DNA of 64,000 nucleotides from Bacillota bacterium (GTDB lineage: Bacteria > Bacillota > Clostridia > Tissierellales > Sedimentibacteraceae). A program made the position numbers and the translations under genes. Under the pieces are notes generated by a model. That model worked only from the letters and a program-made list of their open reading frames with translations. It searched no databases and was not told where the DNA came from. Shown here in pieces: positions 52,123 to 61,810 of this stretch. The first letter of the stretch is position 1. Each line of letters opens with the position of its first letter. The DNA lies in contig JAEWJT010000006.1 of the NCBI GenBank assembly GCA_023386345.1, positions 21,357-85,356 of the forward strand. Direction: 5' to 3'.

Positions 52123-53682
52123 TTGAAAGAGTCTCACAAGAAATCGATTGCAAAAGAATATGAAAAAAACAATGAAAATTTACAGAGTAAGGATACTTCT
52201 ATTTGTGAATATGCTGATAAAAGTGTAAAAATAGATAAAATTAAGCATTGTAAGTTTTGGCTTGACACCAGTGTAAAGTATAAAAATGAATGTATAATTG
52301 TCGTTGATAAAAATGTTAATGTGGTTTATTATAATGACCCAAAATCAAATTATTTTGATGAGCTTGTAAATCCTAAGGATGTAATCGGGAAAAATATATT
52401 TAAGCTATTAGAAAATCTCAAAGAAGCGGAAAGCACCTTCTATAGAGTTTTAAAGACCGGAGAGCCTATATTTGATTATATACAGACATTTGTAAATTAT
52501 GCAAACAAGCGTGTAACAGCAGTGTCTACAACTTTACCTTTGTTAGAAAATAATAAAGTAATTGGAGCAGTAGAAATCCTAGGTGATATAAATAACTATA
52601 AGAAGCTGCATAAAAAGGTAACTGAATTACAGGATGAGGATAATTATAAATTAAATTTATATACAAATGGTAAAAACGAAAGAAATGAAAAAAATAACGG
52701 TACTACTTATACAATCAATGATTTAATTGGTGAAAGTAACGAAATGATAAATTTAAGAAATAAGATACTTAAAATTGCTGACAGTTCATCTTCTGTTCTA
52801 ATCTATGGAGAAACTGGAACTGGGAAAGAGTTAGTTGTTCAAGCAATCCATAATTGTAGTTTTATAAGGAAAGACAAGCCTTTTATAGCGCAAAATTGTG
52901 CAGCTATACCTAAAGACCTATTAGAAAGTATTTTATTTGGAACAACATCAGGAAGCTTTACAGGTTCAAAGGAAAAACCGGGATTATTTGAACTCGCAGA
53001 TGGAGGAACTCTTCTATTAGATGAAATTAATTCAATGAATCTAGAGCTGCAAGCAAAACTATTGAGAGTTTTGCAAACAGGGGAGATTATGCGTATTGGC
53101 GGAAGCAAGACTATAAAACTTGATGTTAGAGTTGTTGCTACAAGTAATATAAATCCTTTAGAGGCTGTAGCTAAGGGCTTGATAAGACAGGACCTATATT
53201 ATAGATTGAATGTTATAAGCTTATTTATCCCTCCACTAAGGGAAAGACGTACAGATATTGAAATCTTATTAAATTATTATGTAAAAATTTATAATAGAGT
53301 TCTAAATAAAAATATACAAGGAATATCAGACTCATGTAAAAAATATTTAGTTTCTTATGTTTGGCCTGGAAATACAAGAGAGTTAAGATATACTGTAGAA
53401 AATATAATGAATTTTATTGAAAATGATATTATAGATATAGATGATTTGCCAAATGGAATTAAAAACTTTAATGATACTGATATTAACAATTCGCAGAATG
53501 ATGAATTAATTATATATCCATTAAACGAAAGTATCAAACATCTAGAAATTAGCATGATAAAAAAAGCTTTGTCAGCTACCAACGGAAATCAAGCAAAAGC
53601 TGCTAAGTTGCTTGAAATACCAAGGCAAACCCTGTTTAATAAAATAGTGAAGTATAACATAAAAGGGAATATAGTGTTTTAA
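52123..53682 (+). CDS. Sigma-54-dependent transcriptional activator (PAS, AAA+, Fis HTH)
   Basis: The 519-residue activator has a PAS-like sensor (about residues 55-170), an AAA+ domain with Walker A GETGTGKE (about 228-235), Walker B GGTLLLDEI, and the sigma-54 contact loop GSFTGS (usual GAFTGA; about 276), and a Fis-type HTH (NQAKAAKLLEIPRQTLFNKI). It resembles RocR/PrdR-type amino-acid sensors. The start is set as TTG at 52123 by analogy with the other leaders; GTG at 52111 is possible. It probably activates the collagenase and opp promoters. Confidence 0.9.
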   Translation: MKESHKKSIAKEYEKNNENLQSKDTSICEYADKSVKIDKIKHCKFWLDTSVKYKNECIIVVDKNVNVVYYNDPKSNYFDELVNPKDVIGKNIFKLLENLKEAESTFYRVLKTGEPIFDYIQTFVNYANKRVTAVSTTLPLLENNKVIGAVEILGDINNYKKLHKKVTELQDEDNYKLNLYTNGKNERNEKNNGTTYTINDLIGESNEMINLRNKILKIADSSSSVLIYGETGTGKELVVQAIHNCSFIRKDKPFIAQNCAAIPKDLLESILFGTTSGSFTGSKEKPGLFELADGGTLLLDEINSMNLELQAKLLRVLQTGEIMRIGGSKTIKLDVRVVATSNINPLEAVAKGLIRQDLYYRLNVISLFIPPLRERRTDIEILLNYYVKIYNRVLNKNIQGISDSCKKYLVSYVWPGNTRELRYTVENIMNFIENDIIDIDDLPNGIKNFNDTDINNSQNDELIIYPLNESIKHLEISMIKKALSATNGNQAKAAKLLEIPRQTLFNKIVKYNIKGNIVF

Positions 53683-53704
53683 GAAATACATAATATTGAT
53701 TAAA

Positions 53705-53820
53705 TATGGGACAAAAGACGAATTAATTTACAATAAAGTATTTAAAAAGTTACAAACGATTATACAAATAAAAAATTTTATCAAAATTATAGTTTTGATA
53801 AAATTTTTTTTTATAAATAT
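53705..53820 (+). repeat. Upstream region duplicated at 57595-57702 (collagenase copy)
   Basis: ATGGGACAAAAGACG..., then TTTACAATAA, ATTTTATCAAAATTAT and a terminator-like stem (ATTTTATCAAAA/TTTTGATAAAAT with T-run) match in order the region before oppB. The hairpin (53771-53812) would end the activator transcript. GTTTTCCT at 53849 is also shared. Confidence 0.75.
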
Positions 53821-53906
53821 TTATAAAATATGACTTATAATTGCAAATGTTTTCCTCTTGTTTTTCCTAAAAAACTTAACATTAAGTATTACTTAAAAAA
53901 TAAATT

Positions 53907-53921
53907 TGGCATAATAATTGC
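53907..53921 (+). promoter_or_regulatory. Sigma-54 (-24/-12) promoter of the collagenase gene
   Basis: TTGGCATAATAATTGCTT has GG at 53908-53909 and GC at 53920-53921 with exactly 10 bases between, matching TGGCAC-N5-TTGC. The expected start is near 53933. Confidence 0.9.
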
Positions 53922-54086
53922 TTTATAATATTTAAACATGCCATTGTAAATATATAAAATTACCAATAAATGTATAGGTTTAATCTTATATTAATATGTT
54001 GGTATAATGATAATAGAAAGGAGCTTGTGAGGAAATAAATAAAAGGGTTATAATGGCAAAAAATTATATATAAAAGGGGGATAATT

Positions 54087-57000
54087 ATGCAAAAAAACAA
54101 GAATGAAAATGTAAAAAATCATGTAACAATCAAGCATATCTTTAATAGAATAATGTGTCTTGTCTGTATTTTAACTATGATTACTAGTAGCTTTATTGCT
54201 CAACAAGGGTTTGCATATACCGATGAGCAAAATATATCTGTGAAATCTACTTCTGATTTTTCAGATAACTTAAATATTTCTAAGCCACATCCTTTAGGTA
54301 CAATAGAGGATTTAGTGACTGATGGAATAAACATGAAGCCTGTGTGCTTAAAAGATGTTGATGAAGATATTTTAGTATCTAATGTGCCAGAAGTGCTTGA
54401 GATGCCTGGAAAGCCAGAGTTTGAGGACGAGCTAAGTACATTTAGTATAACACCATATGCTACTACCTACACATATGCAGATCTTAACAAGATGACATAT
54501 AAAGAAGTGGTTAATACTATAATTACTTTGGGTTGGAGAAATGCGGTTACAGATAGCTATACATATAATGCTGGTTCTGTTGAATTCTTTTCAGATGCAA
54601 ATCGTAGAAAAGCTTTATTTGACGCCATTGTAGAGCGTGGATCTACATATACTGCTAATGATAGAAAAGCTGTGGATGATCTTATAATAATAATAAGAGC
54701 AGCCTGGTATTTATCTACTAGAGATATTGCTAACAATCAATTGGCTTTTTTAAATGAGCAAAACTATAAAAGAGAAGCATTACCTGCAATAAAGGCTATA
54801 ATAAACAATCCTAATTTTAAACCGGGCATACAAAACAATATAACATATGAACTTGGAAATTTAATATGGGGTACTACAGTAGATATAGAATCAGTGAATG
54901 CTACAATCCCTTTTATACAAGCTTACATAAATGATGTTGATGATGTTGATAATTGGTTTGAGTATAGTGATGATGGTAAAAGGGTTCCACATGGTACCGG
55001 CAATCCTACGCCGTGGGGTGGTAACGCAGCTAAAGCTAACGCATTTTATAATATAATTAATCCAATACATAATGTTATAAGTAATATAAAAGATACAAGT
55101 GCTTGGAGAGGTAATATAGATGGATTTATTGAAAAAATAGAAGAACTTATATATTATGATGCTCAAACTAAAGTATTTAGTCTTTCTGTAGAAAACTGCA
55201 TGTGGTGGATGCAAGTATTTGGAAAGCTGCATACAAATAATAAAGAAGCTTTAAGAGTACTGACAGAGGCAATGAAAAGACAACCGTATGCTGAAGTATT
55301 GTGGCATAGAGCGGCCTCGATTATAACAGGCTGGTTAAATGAAAAGTATGACTTTGATGGCAAGCTTATGCCTAACGCTAGTCAACAAAAGGAGATAGGT
55401 ATTGCCACTCTATTGTCTGAAAAATATGTGTTTGATGATGGCAAGATAGTTATATATTCAGGAGATAGAGTAAATTCAGAAGCAATTGAAAGACTTTATT
55501 GGGCTGCCAAGGAGGTTAGTGCACAATATTTTAGAGGAGTAGGAAGTACAGAGCCTATAGATGGTTATAATCGTCCAGATGATGTACTTACTTGCTACAT
55601 CTACAACGACCTTTTTGAGTATCAAGCAAACAAATTTATATTTGGTACAAGTATAGAAAATGGCGGTATATACATTGAGAGCTGGGGTTCTTTCTTTACC
55701 TTTGACAGAGCACCAGGAACTAATTTATACATGCTTGAGGAGCTTTTTAGACATGAGTTTACTCATTATTTACAAGCAAAATATGTGGTGCCAAATTATT
55801 TTGGAGAAGGACCTTTACATCAAAATAAAAGAATAGATTGGATTCAAGAGGGTGGAGCAGAGTGGCATGCTGGTTCTACACGTACAGATGGAGTAGTTCC
55901 TAGAGTTTCTATAATAAATGATCTTAAAAAATTCCCTAAAGATAGTTGGTATAGTTTAAGTAAGACATTGAGTACTGGTTATGATGATGGATGGGACTTT
56001 TATACATATGGATGCACATTATATAGTCTTATGTTTACAGAAAAAATGGAAATGTACTATGAGATAACTGATGCTATGCAAAATGGTAGGAATGATGCAA
56101 ATGAATTTGACAGAGTAATATCTAAATATAAGTCTGATACGCCACTTAATGGCAGATATCAATCTCATATGGATTATTTAGTTGCTAATTTAGATAATTA
56201 CTATATTCCTCAGGTTGCAGATGATTATTTAGATAATCATAATGTTAAGAAAATAGATGATATAATTGCAGACATTAAGTTATTTATAGCTTTTGAAGAT
56301 GTTGAAATAATAGCACTTCATTCGTCAGAGTTCAATACTATTGAATTAAGTGGTAAATACACAATTCCTAATTATAAATCTAGGGGACGTGTATTAGATC
56401 ATGAAAAAATTGCAGAAATCGCAGATAATGCTTTGATTGAGCTTGACAAAAAAGATTGGTCTGGATATAAGACATTTGTAAATTATTATACTGATTATGC
56501 AGTGAATGCTAATAATGATGTTGAATTTAAAGTAACATTTCATGGCATACTTACAGATAATGATCCAACAATGACTAATAAGCCACCGGTGGTAAAGGTA
56601 AACGGACCTTTTGATGTAAGTGAAATTAAAGGTGGAACAAAAATAGAATTTAGTAGTGAAGGTACTACTGATGATGGTGGTTTAGAAAAATTAACATATC
56701 ACTGGGATTTCGGAGACGGTGAAACAAGTACAGAGGCAAATCCTACACATATTTACATGGAAGCTAATAGGTTTGATGTAAAGCTAACTGTAACAGATGA
56801 GCATGGCTTGGAAAGTAGTGCAAGTACATATGTAAATATAAAGGGTGAATTTATAAGATCAGAGGATGAGGATAATTATGCCTTTGAAAAAGCAAACGGG
56901 CCTATTGGAAATAATATAAGTGTTAAAGGTGTCTTAGGCTCTAATGATGTTGATACGTTCTACTTCAATGTTTTAAAGACAGGAGATTTTGAGATTACTC

Positions 57001-57578
57001 TAACAGGAGAGGATGGAAATCCATTTATAGCAACAGTGCTTGTGTATGGACCGGATAGCGATACTATAAGTAAGGGGTGGTTTAGCGAAGGAATTGGTAA
57101 TTTTGAGGGTTTAACACCAGGCAAATATTATATACGTTTCTGGGCTGCTGCTGGTACTGTTCCTGGAAAATACACTCTACTTGTAAAAGGAGATGGAGAT
57201 GTTAACACTGGTATAACAGAGGAAACAGAGCCAAACAATAGCAGAGATAAAGCAAACGGACCTATATCCAACGATGTTAATGTTGTAGGAAGTCTAAAGG
57301 ATATGAATGGAAATTCAAATTCAGATTGGTTTTATTTTGATGTAATAGCACCAGGAAAAGTAGATATTACAGTAACATCTACTAATGGGTTGAATTTAAC
57401 TTGGGGTGTATTTAAAGAACAAGAAAATACGTATATAACATGGCCTAAGACAACAACAGGTGGACAATATAAAGGAGATTTTATTGCAACTGAGCCTGCT
57501 AGATACTATATATCAGTTTGGTTCTCGCCTTCAAGCGATGCCGACTACACTATAAATATCACTGGACCTATAAAATAA
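54087..57578 (+). CDS. Secreted collagenase, M9 family (ColG-like)
   Basis: The 1163-residue exoenzyme has a signal sequence (basic N-terminus, then FNRIMCLVCILTMITSSFIA, cleavage near A-Y-T about residue 45), an M9 N-terminal activator domain, a zinc peptidase with EELFRHEFTHYLQ (HExxH at about 556-560) and the downstream Glu in GGAEWHAGS, one PKD domain (about 832-915, YHWDFGDGETS), and two PPC/collagen-binding domains (about 930-1035 and 1050-1163). The order matches Clostridium ColG. AAAGGGGG precedes the ATG. Expression should need sigma-54 and its activator. Confidence 0.93.
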   Translation: MQKNKNENVKNHVTIKHIFNRIMCLVCILTMITSSFIAQQGFAYTDEQNISVKSTSDFSDNLNISKPHPLGTIEDLVTDGINMKPVCLKDVDEDILVSNVPEVLEMPGKPEFEDELSTFSITPYATTYTYADLNKMTYKEVVNTIITLGWRNAVTDSYTYNAGSVEFFSDANRRKALFDAIVERGSTYTANDRKAVDDLIIIIRAAWYLSTRDIANNQLAFLNEQNYKREALPAIKAIINNPNFKPGIQNNITYELGNLIWGTTVDIESVNATIPFIQAYINDVDDVDNWFEYSDDGKRVPHGTGNPTPWGGNAAKANAFYNIINPIHNVISNIKDTSAWRGNIDGFIEKIEELIYYDAQTKVFSLSVENCMWWMQVFGKLHTNNKEALRVLTEAMKRQPYAEVLWHRAASIITGWLNEKYDFDGKLMPNASQQKEIGIATLLSEKYVFDDGKIVIYSGDRVNSEAIERLYWAAKEVSAQYFRGVGSTEPIDGYNRPDDVLTCYIYNDLFEYQANKFIFGTSIENGGIYIESWGSFFTFDRAPGTNLYMLEELFRHEFTHYLQAKYVVPNYFGEGPLHQNKRIDWIQEGGAEWHAGSTRTDGVVPRVSIINDLKKFPKDSWYSLSKTLSTGYDDGWDFYTYGCTLYSLMFTEKMEMYYEITDAMQNGRNDANEFDRVISKYKSDTPLNGRYQSHMDYLVANLDNYYIPQVADDYLDNHNVKKIDDIIADIKLFIAFEDVEIIALHSSEFNTIELSGKYTIPNYKSRGRVLDHEKIAEIADNALIELDKKDWSGYKTFVNYYTDYAVNANNDVEFKVTFHGILTDNDPTMTNKPPVVKVNGPFDVSEIKGGTKIEFSSEGTTDDGGLEKLTYHWDFGDGETSTEANPTHIYMEANRFDVKLTVTDEHGLESSASTYVNIKGEFIRSEDEDNYAFEKANGPIGNNISVKGVLGSNDVDTFYFNVLKTGDFEITLTGEDGNPFIATVLVYGPDSDTISKGWFSEGIGNFEGLTPGKYYIRFWAAAGTVPGKYTLLVKGDGDVNTGITEETEPNNSRDKANGPISNDVNVVGSLKDMNGNSNSDWFYFDVIAPGKVDITVTSTNGLNLTWGVFKEQENTYITWPKTTTGGQYKGDFIATEPARYYISVWFSPSSDADYTINITGPIK

Positions 57579-57594
57579 TCAAAGTGCCTTAATT

Positions 57595-57702
57595 TGGGAC
57601 AAATGACGATTATATTTACAATAAGTGCTTAGAAAATTACAAATATTTTTAAAATAAAAAATTTTATCAAAATTATGGTTTTGATAAAATTTTTTTATTT
57701 TA
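57595..57702 (+). repeat. Upstream region duplicated from 53705-53820 (opp copy)
   Basis: GGGACAAATGACG, ATTTACAATAA, ATTTTATCAAAATTATGG and the same terminator-like stem (57655-57697) repeat the collagenase upstream region in the same order, followed by GTTTTCCT (57736-57743). In this copy the stem acts as the collagenase terminator. Confidence 0.78.
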
Positions 57703-57799
57703 AATCTGATAAAAAAAATCCTTAAAAAGACAAAGGTTTTCCTAGTTTTTTTGTTAGGTCAATTATAAATTTTTCTTTAAAATTACAAAAAAATGATTT

Positions 57800-57815
57800 T
57801 GGCATAATAATTGCT
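57800..57815 (+). promoter_or_regulatory. Sigma-54 (-24/-12) promoter of the opp operon
   Basis: TTTGGCATAATAATTGCTTC has GG at 57801-57802 and GC at 57813-57814 with 10 bases between. The core TTGGCATAATAATTGCTT is identical to the collagenase promoter. CCTA-N10-TAGG (57741-57757) upstream may bind the activator. Confidence 0.9.
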
Positions 57816-57857
57816 TCATATGTTTGAGTAATTTAAAACTTATATTGGAGGAATTTT

Positions 57858-58784
57858 ATGTCAAAATTTATTTTGAAAAGACTGGGTTTAGCAGTACTTT
57901 CACTGTTTATAATAACTACATTGTCATTCTTTATTATAAGCATGAAACCAGGTGATCCAATCATTGCAAAGATTCAAAAATTGCCTGAATCAGCAAAGAT
58001 AAATATCGAGAGAAAATATGGTCTTGATAAACCGATGTATGTCAGATATCTTACCTACATGAAAAATTTATTAACTAAATTTGAGTTAGGTCCATCAATT
58101 GTTTATGATGGAAGAAATGTTAATGGGCTGTTAAAAACTGCTGCAATAGTTTCAGCTAAAATCGGTGGACTTGCTATAATCATACAGGTAGTCTTTGGTG
58201 TGATTTTTGGTATGCTAAGTGGTCTTGCCAGGGGGAAAATGCTAGATAGACTTATAACAGTTATAACTGTTTTGTCAATATGTGTACCCGGATTTGTGTT
58301 CTGTTCATTGTTACAGTACTTTATTGCTTTTAAGTTTAAATTAGCACCACTATATGGATGGGGTAAATGGCAACATTTTATTCTACCCTTGGCTGCATAT
58401 GCAATACCTGGTATTGCCGGATATGCTAAGTACATGAGAAATAGTACTATTCAGGTTTTAAGTGAAGATTATATTGAAACTGCTAGGGCAAAGGGAGTTG
58501 GTAGAACGAGATTAATTTTTAAGCATGTTTTTAGAAATGCAGTTTTACCAATAGCTACTATGGTTCCGGTTGCGATTGGTGGCATCTTTGGTGGAGCAAT
58601 GGTTATAGAGAAATTTTTCTCTATACCAGGATTTGGACAACATTATGTAAAGGCTGTATCTGATACTGATTCAATGATGATCTTAGGTATGACCGTATTT
58701 TTCGCATTTACATATATTGTATCTTTGTTCTTCGTTGATGTTTTATATGGATTAATTGATCCAAGAATAAGAATAGCAGATTAG
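57858..58784 (+). CDS. oppB: Oligopeptide ABC transporter permease OppB
   Basis: The 308-residue permease with six helices carries the N-terminal FILKRLGLAVLSLFIITT and the EAA loop ETARAKGVGRTRLIFKHVFRNA (about residues 210-231). It forms half of the peptide channel. TTGGAGGAA precedes the ATG. First gene of the oppBCDFA operon. Confidence 0.95.
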   Translation: MSKFILKRLGLAVLSLFIITTLSFFIISMKPGDPIIAKIQKLPESAKINIERKYGLDKPMYVRYLTYMKNLLTKFELGPSIVYDGRNVNGLLKTAAIVSAKIGGLAIIIQVVFGVIFGMLSGLARGKMLDRLITVITVLSICVPGFVFCSLLQYFIAFKFKLAPLYGWGKWQHFILPLAAYAIPGIAGYAKYMRNSTIQVLSEDYIETARAKGVGRTRLIFKHVFRNAVLPIATMVPVAIGGIFGGAMVIEKFFSIPGFGQHYVKAVSDTDSMMILGMTVFFAFTYIVSLFFVDVLYGLIDPRIRIAD

Positions 58785-58802
58785 TGCGATAGGAGGACAA
58801 TA

Positions 58803-59756
58803 ATGAGTGAGAGAATTTTAGATAGTAATATAGAAAATGAAATCGTACTAACTGATGAGTTATGTGAGGTAATAGGCACAAGAGGTATAGATGCTGAAAA
58901 AATAAGCAAACCAAGCTTGACATTTTGGAAGGATGTATGGAGAAGATTTAGAGTGAACCCTTTAGCAATGATTGGATTGGGTATAATTTTTATTGTTTTA
59001 TTATTGGTTATTTTTGGACCAACTATGACAGGAAAAAACTATGAATTTATAAATTATGAGGTAAGAAATCTAGGTCCTAGCTCAGAATATTGGTTTGGTA
59101 CTGATGAGATGGGAAGAGATATATTTACTAGAGTATGTGTAGGTGGACGAATTTCTATTATCATAGGATTTACATGTACCTTAGTAAGCTTTATAATAGG
59201 AACATTTTTGGGGGGATTAGCTGGCTTTTTAGGTGGCAAAGTTGATGATATAATAATGAGAGTGGTTGAAATTATCGACAGTATTCCTTATTTGGTGCTG
59301 GTTGTTATATTATCTTTTTTACTTGGACGTTCCATCCCTTCACTGGTGTTTGCAATGACAATTATGTCATGGACAGGTACAACTAGAATTGTAAGAGGAC
59401 AAATATTACAGATAAAAAATCAAGATTTTGTTGCTGCAGCTAGAGCCTTAGGAGCTGATACTGGAAGAATAATTTTAAAGCACTTATTACCAAACACATT
59501 AGGCGTCGTAATGGTAAATATTACCATGTCGGTACCTGGTTTTATATTTTCAGAGTCGTTTTTAAGTTATATAGGACTTGGAGTTCGACCTCCGGGAACA
59601 AGCTGGGGCGCATTGGCTTCGTTGTATCAAAGCCAGCTTATGTTTTATCCGCATCAATTGTTTTTTCCAAGTGCATTAATAATTCTCACAGTTTTATCAT
59701 TTCATTTGGTAGGTGATGGCTTAACAGATGCACTCGATCCAAAACTAAGGAGGTAA
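58803..59756 (+). CDS. oppC: Oligopeptide ABC transporter permease OppC
   Basis: The 317-residue permease has an N-terminal cytoplasmic part, a first helix LAMIGLGIIFIVLLLVIFGP, the LGTDE-like FGTDEMGRDIF loop, and the EAA loop AAARALGADTGRIILKHLLPN. AGGAGG precedes the ATG, 18 bases after oppB. Confidence 0.95.
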   Translation: MSERILDSNIENEIVLTDELCEVIGTRGIDAEKISKPSLTFWKDVWRRFRVNPLAMIGLGIIFIVLLLVIFGPTMTGKNYEFINYEVRNLGPSSEYWFGTDEMGRDIFTRVCVGGRISIIIGFTCTLVSFIIGTFLGGLAGFLGGKVDDIIMRVVEIIDSIPYLVLVVILSFLLGRSIPSLVFAMTIMSWTGTTRIVRGQILQIKNQDFVAAARALGADTGRIILKHLLPNTLGVVMVNITMSVPGFIFSESFLSYIGLGVRPPGTSWGALASLYQSQLMFYPHQLFFPSALIILTVLSFHLVGDGLTDALDPKLRR

Positions 59757-59760
59757 TGAT

Positions 59761-60765
59761 ATGAATAATAAAATACTAGAGGTAAAAAATCTTAGCGTAT
59801 CATTTAAAACATATGCAGGTACTGTTCAGGCGGTTAGGGGTATCAGTTTCGATTTAGATAAGGGTGAAACATTGGCGATAGTTGGAGAATCCGGTTGCGG
59901 TAAAACAGTTACAGCTAAGTCAATAATCAGAATATTGTCGCCATACAACTCAAGTGTAGATGAAAAATCAGAAGTAATACTAAATGGTAAAAACATATTT
60001 AAAATAAGTGAAAAAGAAATGATGAAGGTTCGTGGTAATGAAATATCTATGATATTCCAAGATCCCATGACATCATTAAACCCTACTATGAGAATAGGCG
60101 ATCAAATCGCCGAGGGAATGAGGCTTCATACTAAAAAGACAAAATCTGAAATTAGAGAAAATGTACTAGAGTTGTTAGATTTAGTAAAGATTCCTAATCC
60201 TGAGCTTAGAATAAAACAATATCCACATGAATTTTCGGGTGGTATGAGACAAAGAGCGGTTATCGCTATAGCACTTGCCTGTGTTCCTGAGATATTGATT
60301 GCTGATGAACCTACGACAGCTCTTGATGTAACTATTCAAGCTCAAATTATGGAGCTAATGGGCGATATTAAGAAAAAATTAAATACATCAATTATGCTGG
60401 TAACTCACGATTTAGGGGTGGTTGCCGCACACGCTGACAAAATACAGGTAATGTATGCTGGAAAGATAGTTGAAAAAGGAACAGTTAATGAAATTTTCTA
60501 CAATCCTAAACATCCATATACAATGGCCTTGCTTAAATCAGTGCCAACACTAGAAATGAAAAATAAACAGAATCTATACTCATTGCTTGGAACGCCGCCA
60601 GATTTGACTAATCCTCCAGTAGGATGTCCTTTTGCAGCTAGATGTGAATATGGCATGAGGATTTGCAGAACAAATGAGTCGAAAGTATATAAATTTAGTG
60701 ATACTCATGAAGCACAGTGCTGGCTGTTACATGAAAGATTTCAAAATGCTGCAAAGGAGGCTTAG
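59761..60765 (+). CDS. oppD: Oligopeptide ABC transporter ATPase OppD
   Basis: The 334-residue ATPase has Walker A GESGCGKTVTAKS, the ABC signature FSGGMRQRAVIA, Walker B ILIADEPTTALD and a C-terminal Opp-type cysteine motif region (CPFAARCEYGMRIC). AAGGAGG precedes the ATG; overlaps the oppF start region. Confidence 0.96.
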   Translation: MNNKILEVKNLSVSFKTYAGTVQAVRGISFDLDKGETLAIVGESGCGKTVTAKSIIRILSPYNSSVDEKSEVILNGKNIFKISEKEMMKVRGNEISMIFQDPMTSLNPTMRIGDQIAEGMRLHTKKTKSEIRENVLELLDLVKIPNPELRIKQYPHEFSGGMRQRAVIAIALACVPEILIADEPTTALDVTIQAQIMELMGDIKKKLNTSIMLVTHDLGVVAAHADKIQVMYAGKIVEKGTVNEIFYNPKHPYTMALLKSVPTLEMKNKQNLYSLLGTPPDLTNPPVGCPFAARCEYGMRICRTNESKVYKFSDTHEAQCWLLHERFQNAAKEA

Positions 60766-60767
60766 TG

Positions 60768-61736
60768 ATGGTAGAGAATAAAGAAGTACTTATACAGGTA
60801 AAAGATTTAAAAAAGCACTTTAAAGTTGGTAAAAGAGCAATTTTAAAAGCTGTTGATGGAATAAATTTTGATATTTACAAGGGTGAAACCTTAGGGCTTG
60901 TTGGTGAGTCTGGATGTGGAAAAACCACTTGCGGAAAAACTATTATGGGATTATACCCTGCTACATCGGGAGATATAATATACGATGGTGTAAATATCAA
61001 CAAAATAAGTAAAAAAGAAAGATATGAGTTTACTAGACGTGCACAAATTATTTTTCAAGACCCATATTCATCATTAAATCCAAGAATGACCGTTGGAGAT
61101 ATAATCGGTGAAGGTATAGATATACATAAATTATATACTGGAAAGGCTAGAACTGATAGGATATATGAGTTGCTCAATATTATAGGGCTAAATGCAGAAC
61201 ATGCTTCAAGGTTTCCTCATGAGTTTTCAGGTGGTCAAAGACAAAGAATTGGAATTGCTAGAGCTTTAGCGATAGAGCCAGACTTTATAGTTTGTGATGA
61301 GCCGATTTCTGCTTTGGATGTATCTATACAGGCTCAGATTGTTAACTTGCTTATCAAGCTTCAAAAGGATTTAGGTTTGACATATTTGTTTATAGCACAC
61401 GATTTGTCAATGGTTAAGCATATATCAGACAGAGTTGGAGTAATGTATCTTGGAAACATGGTAGAACTCGCAAAAAGTTCAGAAATATATGAGAATCCTT
61501 TACATCCATATACGAAAGCGCTTATGTCAGCTATTCCGATACCTGATCCTAATGTAGAGAAGGAGAAGAAACGTGTAGTTATAGATGGTGAGATACCAAG
61601 TCCTATTAATCCAAAGCCTGGATGTAGGTTTGCTGGTAGATGTAGGGGAGTAATGGACATATGCAGGAAAGAAATGCCACAGTTAATAGAAGCAGAACCT
61701 GGGCATTTTGTAGCATGTCATTTGACGAACAAATAA
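60768..61736 (+). CDS. oppF: Oligopeptide ABC transporter ATPase OppF
   Basis: The 322-residue ATPase has Walker A GESGCGKTTCGKT, signature FSGGQRQRIGIARA, Walker B FIVCDEPISALD and the C-terminal CRFAGRCRGVMDIC. AAAGGAGG lies seven bases before the ATG at 60768; a GTG at 60765 is less likely. The ATG lies two bases after the oppD stop. Confidence 0.96.
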   Translation: MVENKEVLIQVKDLKKHFKVGKRAILKAVDGINFDIYKGETLGLVGESGCGKTTCGKTIMGLYPATSGDIIYDGVNINKISKKERYEFTRRAQIIFQDPYSSLNPRMTVGDIIGEGIDIHKLYTGKARTDRIYELLNIIGLNAEHASRFPHEFSGGQRQRIGIARALAIEPDFIVCDEPISALDVSIQAQIVNLLIKLQKDLGLTYLFIAHDLSMVKHISDRVGVMYLGNMVELAKSSEIYENPLHPYTKALMSAIPIPDPNVEKEKKRVVIDGEIPSPINPKPGCRFAGRCRGVMDICRKEMPQLIEAEPGHFVACHLTNK

Positions 61737-61810
61737 TTTTATTGATATTTAGGCAAAGGCCTTAATATAAAAATACATTAATGTTTTAAAATTAGGAGGA
61801 ATTAGAGTTT

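Larger units (their letters stand above)
53683..54086 (+). other. Control region of the collagenase gene
   Basis: This 404-base gene-free stretch holds the duplicated block, a terminator, a candidate activator site (GTTTTCCT with GTTTTTCCTAAAAAAC, 53849-53875), a sigma-54 promoter (53907-53921) and a leader of about 150 bases. I see no further gene. Confidence 0.6.
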
